This document shows, piece after piece, positions 5,910 to 7,642 of a stretch of 7,642 nucleotides of DNA. Numbering within the stretch: the stretch's first letter is position 1; each line of letters opens with the position of its first letter. This DNA comes from JBBDYG01 sp040901765 (lineage in GTDB: Bacteria; Planctomycetota; Planctomycetia; Pirellulales; Lacipirellulaceae), in assembly GCA_040901765.1 (NCBI GenBank), contig JBBDYG010000025.1, forward strand, positions 1-7,642. The letters are read 5' to 3'. Position numbers and translations under genes: made by a program. The notes under the pieces are model-generated. The model was not told the DNA's origin. It made no database searches and saw nothing but the letters and a program-made list of their open reading frames with translations.

Positions 5910-6004
5910 GTCATCGCCGCGAGCGCGCAAACCGAGCGCCGCGAGAGATGCCGGGCCGGTGAGGAGCTTGCTTGGCAGTAAGGCCTCACCGGCCGCTTTT
6001 GTTT
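5910..6004 (+). ncRNA. Candidate small RNA on the plus strand (about 95 nt)
   Basis: The stretch is bounded by a plausible plus-strand promoter and a plus-strand hairpin followed by a T-rich run. It contains no meaningful ORF (the one ATG is followed by a stop after four codons). CGCCGCGAG occurs twice (5915-5923, 5937-5945). It ends just short of the stop codon of the convergent kinase gene. The call rests on sequence signals only; no known RNA family was recognised. Confidence 0.22.
5954..6004 (+). terminator. Intrinsic-terminator-like hairpin, T-run on the plus strand only
   Basis: GGCCGGTGAGG (5954-5964) and CCTCACCGGCC (5984-5994) form a perfect 11-bp stem around a 19-nt loop, followed on the plus strand by GCTTTTGTTT. 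The minus-strand kinase gene stops 12 nt before the hairpin on its own strand, but the bases after it there (CGGCATCTCTC) have no T-run. For the kinase mRNA it could still act as a 3'-end stabilising or weak terminating hairpin. Confidence 0.6.
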
Positions 6005-6006
6005 CT

Positions 6007-7642
6007 TCACTTCGATTCCGGTTCCGTTGTCGGTTTCTCGCCAGTGATCTTCAGCAGCTCCTCCACCTCGGCGCGGATGCGCATCAACTGCTCGCTGTTC
6101 GGTAGATGATTCTTTTCCATCCAGACGACGCCTTTCTCGTAGTACTGCCGCGCCTCTTCCGTCTGTCCCAATTGCTGGTGACACATCGCGAGGAAGAACC
6201 AATCGATGGCTTCCTCCCAACTTAATGCTCCGTCCAAGAAATCCGTTCCGAGTTGCAGGGACTTATCAAAAGCGGCATGCGCTTCTTGCCACTGACCCTC
6301 CCGATAGCGCGCGATGCCGAGGGCGGTCCAGTGATTGCTGAATTTCGGTTCGATCTCGAGGGCTTTCTTTGCCAGCTCCGCCGCCCGGCGAGCGTTGCGG
6401 TGGTGTGCGTCCGGACGGTTGCTGTGGATCATCGATAATTCTGAATACGCCTCGGTGTAATCGCGACGAAGTTTGATAGTTTCCTCAAAGGCGGCGATCG
6501 CCTCGTCGTGCGCGCCTTTTCGGCTGAGTACTATGCCGAGATTGGTGTAGCAAGCTTCGTAGTGCGGGCTAAGCTCGATCGCCTTCCGGTAGCAGGCAAT
6601 GGCATCGTCGTGCTGACCCAGAAACGCGTAACCGTTGCCGAGGTTCATCACCGCATGTTCGCTCTGCGGTCGAAGAGCGACGGCCGCCCGCACGTACCCG
6701 ATCCCCTCCTCGACGTGATGCGGCAACTGCAACCAGATCAAGTTCGTACCCAGGCGATGGTTGATCCAGTAGTCGGCCGGGTATTTCCATTGAGCGCGCC
6801 GGAGAACCACGATCCCAAGGAGATGTTTCGCATTCGCTGAAAGCGCCGCATATAGAAAGCTCAAGGTGGCCGCCGGCTGACGGTCAATGTCCGTCGACCT
6901 CGCCAGATTCTCCAAAGCCGGCCAATCCTTGCGAATCAGGGCGTCCCGCATCCGCTGCCGCCACGGGTCGGGATCTGCCGCGTGGAGCACGTCGATCAGG
7001 CGGCGAGTTGCGGTTTCGTCGTTGCCGACGCTTCGTGCGGCGACCCAGTCATCGAGGGCCGGGAGAAGTGCTGCCGCAATTGACCGGCGGGCTGTGATCC
7101 GATCAACCGTCTCTTTCAGCGGTAGTGCGTCGACGTCGATGCCGACTTGACGGAGTGCAGCCGCGTATTCCTGGTCCGCCTTCGCGGCCCTGGGGATGCG
7201 TGTGGGACCATTCACCCAAATTGTTCCACTCTGGGCACGGATTTCGTCAAGCCGTCGGACAAGCTCCAAGTCGGCCAATGTTTGCCGGACGCGCTCCTGG
7301 ATGCGCGGCGGCGCCTCACCAGTGGCGAGCGCCGGCTCCGCCCGCCGGGCCGACGCCAGCGCCTCGGACCACTTCTCCGCCTCTTCGAGCCGCGCCACCT
7401 CGTCCAGGATCAGCTCAAGCTGCCCCGATACTCTTGCCTGCCGTGCGGAGCGGTCGCGCACAGTCCATCCCACGCTACCCCCTAGCATTGCGAGGAAGAA
7501 CAGAACCAGCGCGGCAATCGCCAATGCCGATTTGTTTCGTCGGGCAAACTTGCGAAAGCGGTACGCCGCTGACGGCGGGCCTGCCTCCACCGGCTCGTCG
7601 TGCAGATGGCGCTCGATGTCGGCGGCGAAGCCGCTGGCCGTC
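6007..7642 (-). CDS. Membrane Ser/Thr protein kinase, C-terminal half with TPR sensor domain (cut by window edge)
   Basis: The 544 visible residues start inside the protein. The first 20 or so (FAADIERHLHDEPVEAGPPS) match the segment that closes the kinase domain in planctomycete Hanks-type kinases, so the catalytic part lies beyond base 7642. Basic juxtamembrane residues (RFRKFARRNK) precede one transmembrane helix at about 38-60 (bases 7462-7530). Then come a charged, probably coiled-coil helix (about 70-140), a family-typical middle region (about 140-265) and about six TPR motifs (294-327, 328-361, 362-395, 396-431, 436-469, 480-513), the clearest being NLGNGYAFLGQHDDAIACYR. TPRs bind protein partners, here probably outside the cytoplasmic membrane. 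A GTG at 7590 could be mistaken for the start, but the frame stays open and homologous upstream. The gene ends 178 bp before the PEP-CTERM operon on the same strand. Confidence 0.93.
   Translation of the reverse strand, partial: TASGFAADIERHLHDEPVEAGPPSAAYRFRKFARRNKSALAIAALVLFFLAMLGGSVGWTVRDRSARQARVSGQLELILDEVARLEEAEKWSEALASARRAEPALATGEAPPRIQERVRQTLADLELVRRLDEIRAQSGTIWVNGPTRIPRAAKADQEYAAALRQVGIDVDALPLKETVDRITARRSIAAALLPALDDWVAARSVGNDETATRRLIDVLHAADPDPWRQRMRDALIRKDWPALENLARSTDIDRQPAATLSFLYAALSANAKHLLGIVVLRRAQWKYPADYWINHRLGTNLIWLQLPHHVEEGIGYVRAAVALRPQSEHAVMNLGNGYAFLGQHDDAIACYRKAIELSPHYEACYTNLGIVLSRKGAHDEAIAAFEETIKLRRDYTEAYSELSMIHSNRPDAHHRNARRAAELAKKALEIEPKFSNHWTALGIARYREGQWQEAHAAFDKSLQLGTDFLDGALSWEEAIDWFFLAMCHQQLGQTEEARQYYEKGVVWMEKNHLPNSEQLMRIRAEVEELLKITGEKPTTEPESK

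Noticed and set aside
5829..5930. Upstream start at 5930 for the NxxGxxAF protein
   Set aside because: The added 34 residues are unlike a signal peptide, and the ATG at 5828 has GGGAG 7 nt upstream.
5829..5953. Sigma-54 (-24/-12) promoter, as seen for some PEP-CTERM genes
   Set aside because: No GG-N10-GC arrangement fits on the minus strand near the candidate TTGCAT.
7588..7590. GTG as start of the TPR protein
   Set aside because: The same frame is open to the window edge and encodes the conserved end of a kinase domain upstream of the GTG.

Overview
The window looks like a piece of a Planctomycetota chromosome, most likely from the Pirellulales or a close relative. This is inferred from gene content, not from a marker gene. 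The content is membrane Ser/Thr kinases with a TPR sensor half, an ECF sigma factor of the planctomycete-rich Sigma70_ECF/TIGR02999 type next to a kinase gene, and secreted tandem-repeat proteins ending in PEP-CTERM signals, one with a dockerin-like domain. The DNA is GC-rich. All five protein genes lie on the minus strand, so transcription runs from high to low coordinates. Both end genes are cut by the window edges.

Layout in transcription order. (1) 7642-6007: C-terminal half of a receptor-type Ser/Thr kinase, with the end of the kinase domain, one transmembrane helix and about six TPRs. (2) 6006-5829: a 178-bp intergenic region with a perfect 11-bp hairpin. The hairpin is followed by a T-rich run only on the plus strand, the opposite strand from every gene here, and a plausible plus-strand promoter lies upstream of it, so a short plus-strand RNA is possible. 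(3) 5828-4113: secreted PEP-CTERM protein with eight NxxGxxAF repeats of about 60 residues. (4) 4116-1237: secreted pentapeptide-repeat protein with five recurring AQLYSTASY blocks, a C-terminal beta-rich region, a dockerin-like pair of EF-hand loops and a PEP-CTERM tail. Its ATG overlaps the stop of the preceding gene (ATGA), so genes 3 and 4 almost certainly form a translationally coupled operon. (5) 1104-547: ECF sigma factor. Its start codon lies in one arm of an inverted repeat and overlaps the stop of a 12-codon upstream mini-ORF. (6) 546-332: 215 bp with an imperfect 25-bp hairpin built on a 7-bp unit. (7) 331-1: N-terminus of a second Ser/Thr kinase with glycine-rich loop and catalytic lysine.

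How the parts may fit together: the two PEP-CTERM proteins should be exported by Sec, processed by an exosortase encoded elsewhere, and held at or released from the cell surface. The sigma factor and adjoining kinase form the common planctomycete ECF-kinase pairing, in which phosphorylation is thought to control the sigma factor. Whether either kinase or the sigma factor controls the surface-protein operon is an untested inference from position. No tRNA, rRNA, CRISPR array, insertion sequence or phage gene was seen, and no gene-free stretch exceeds 300 bp.
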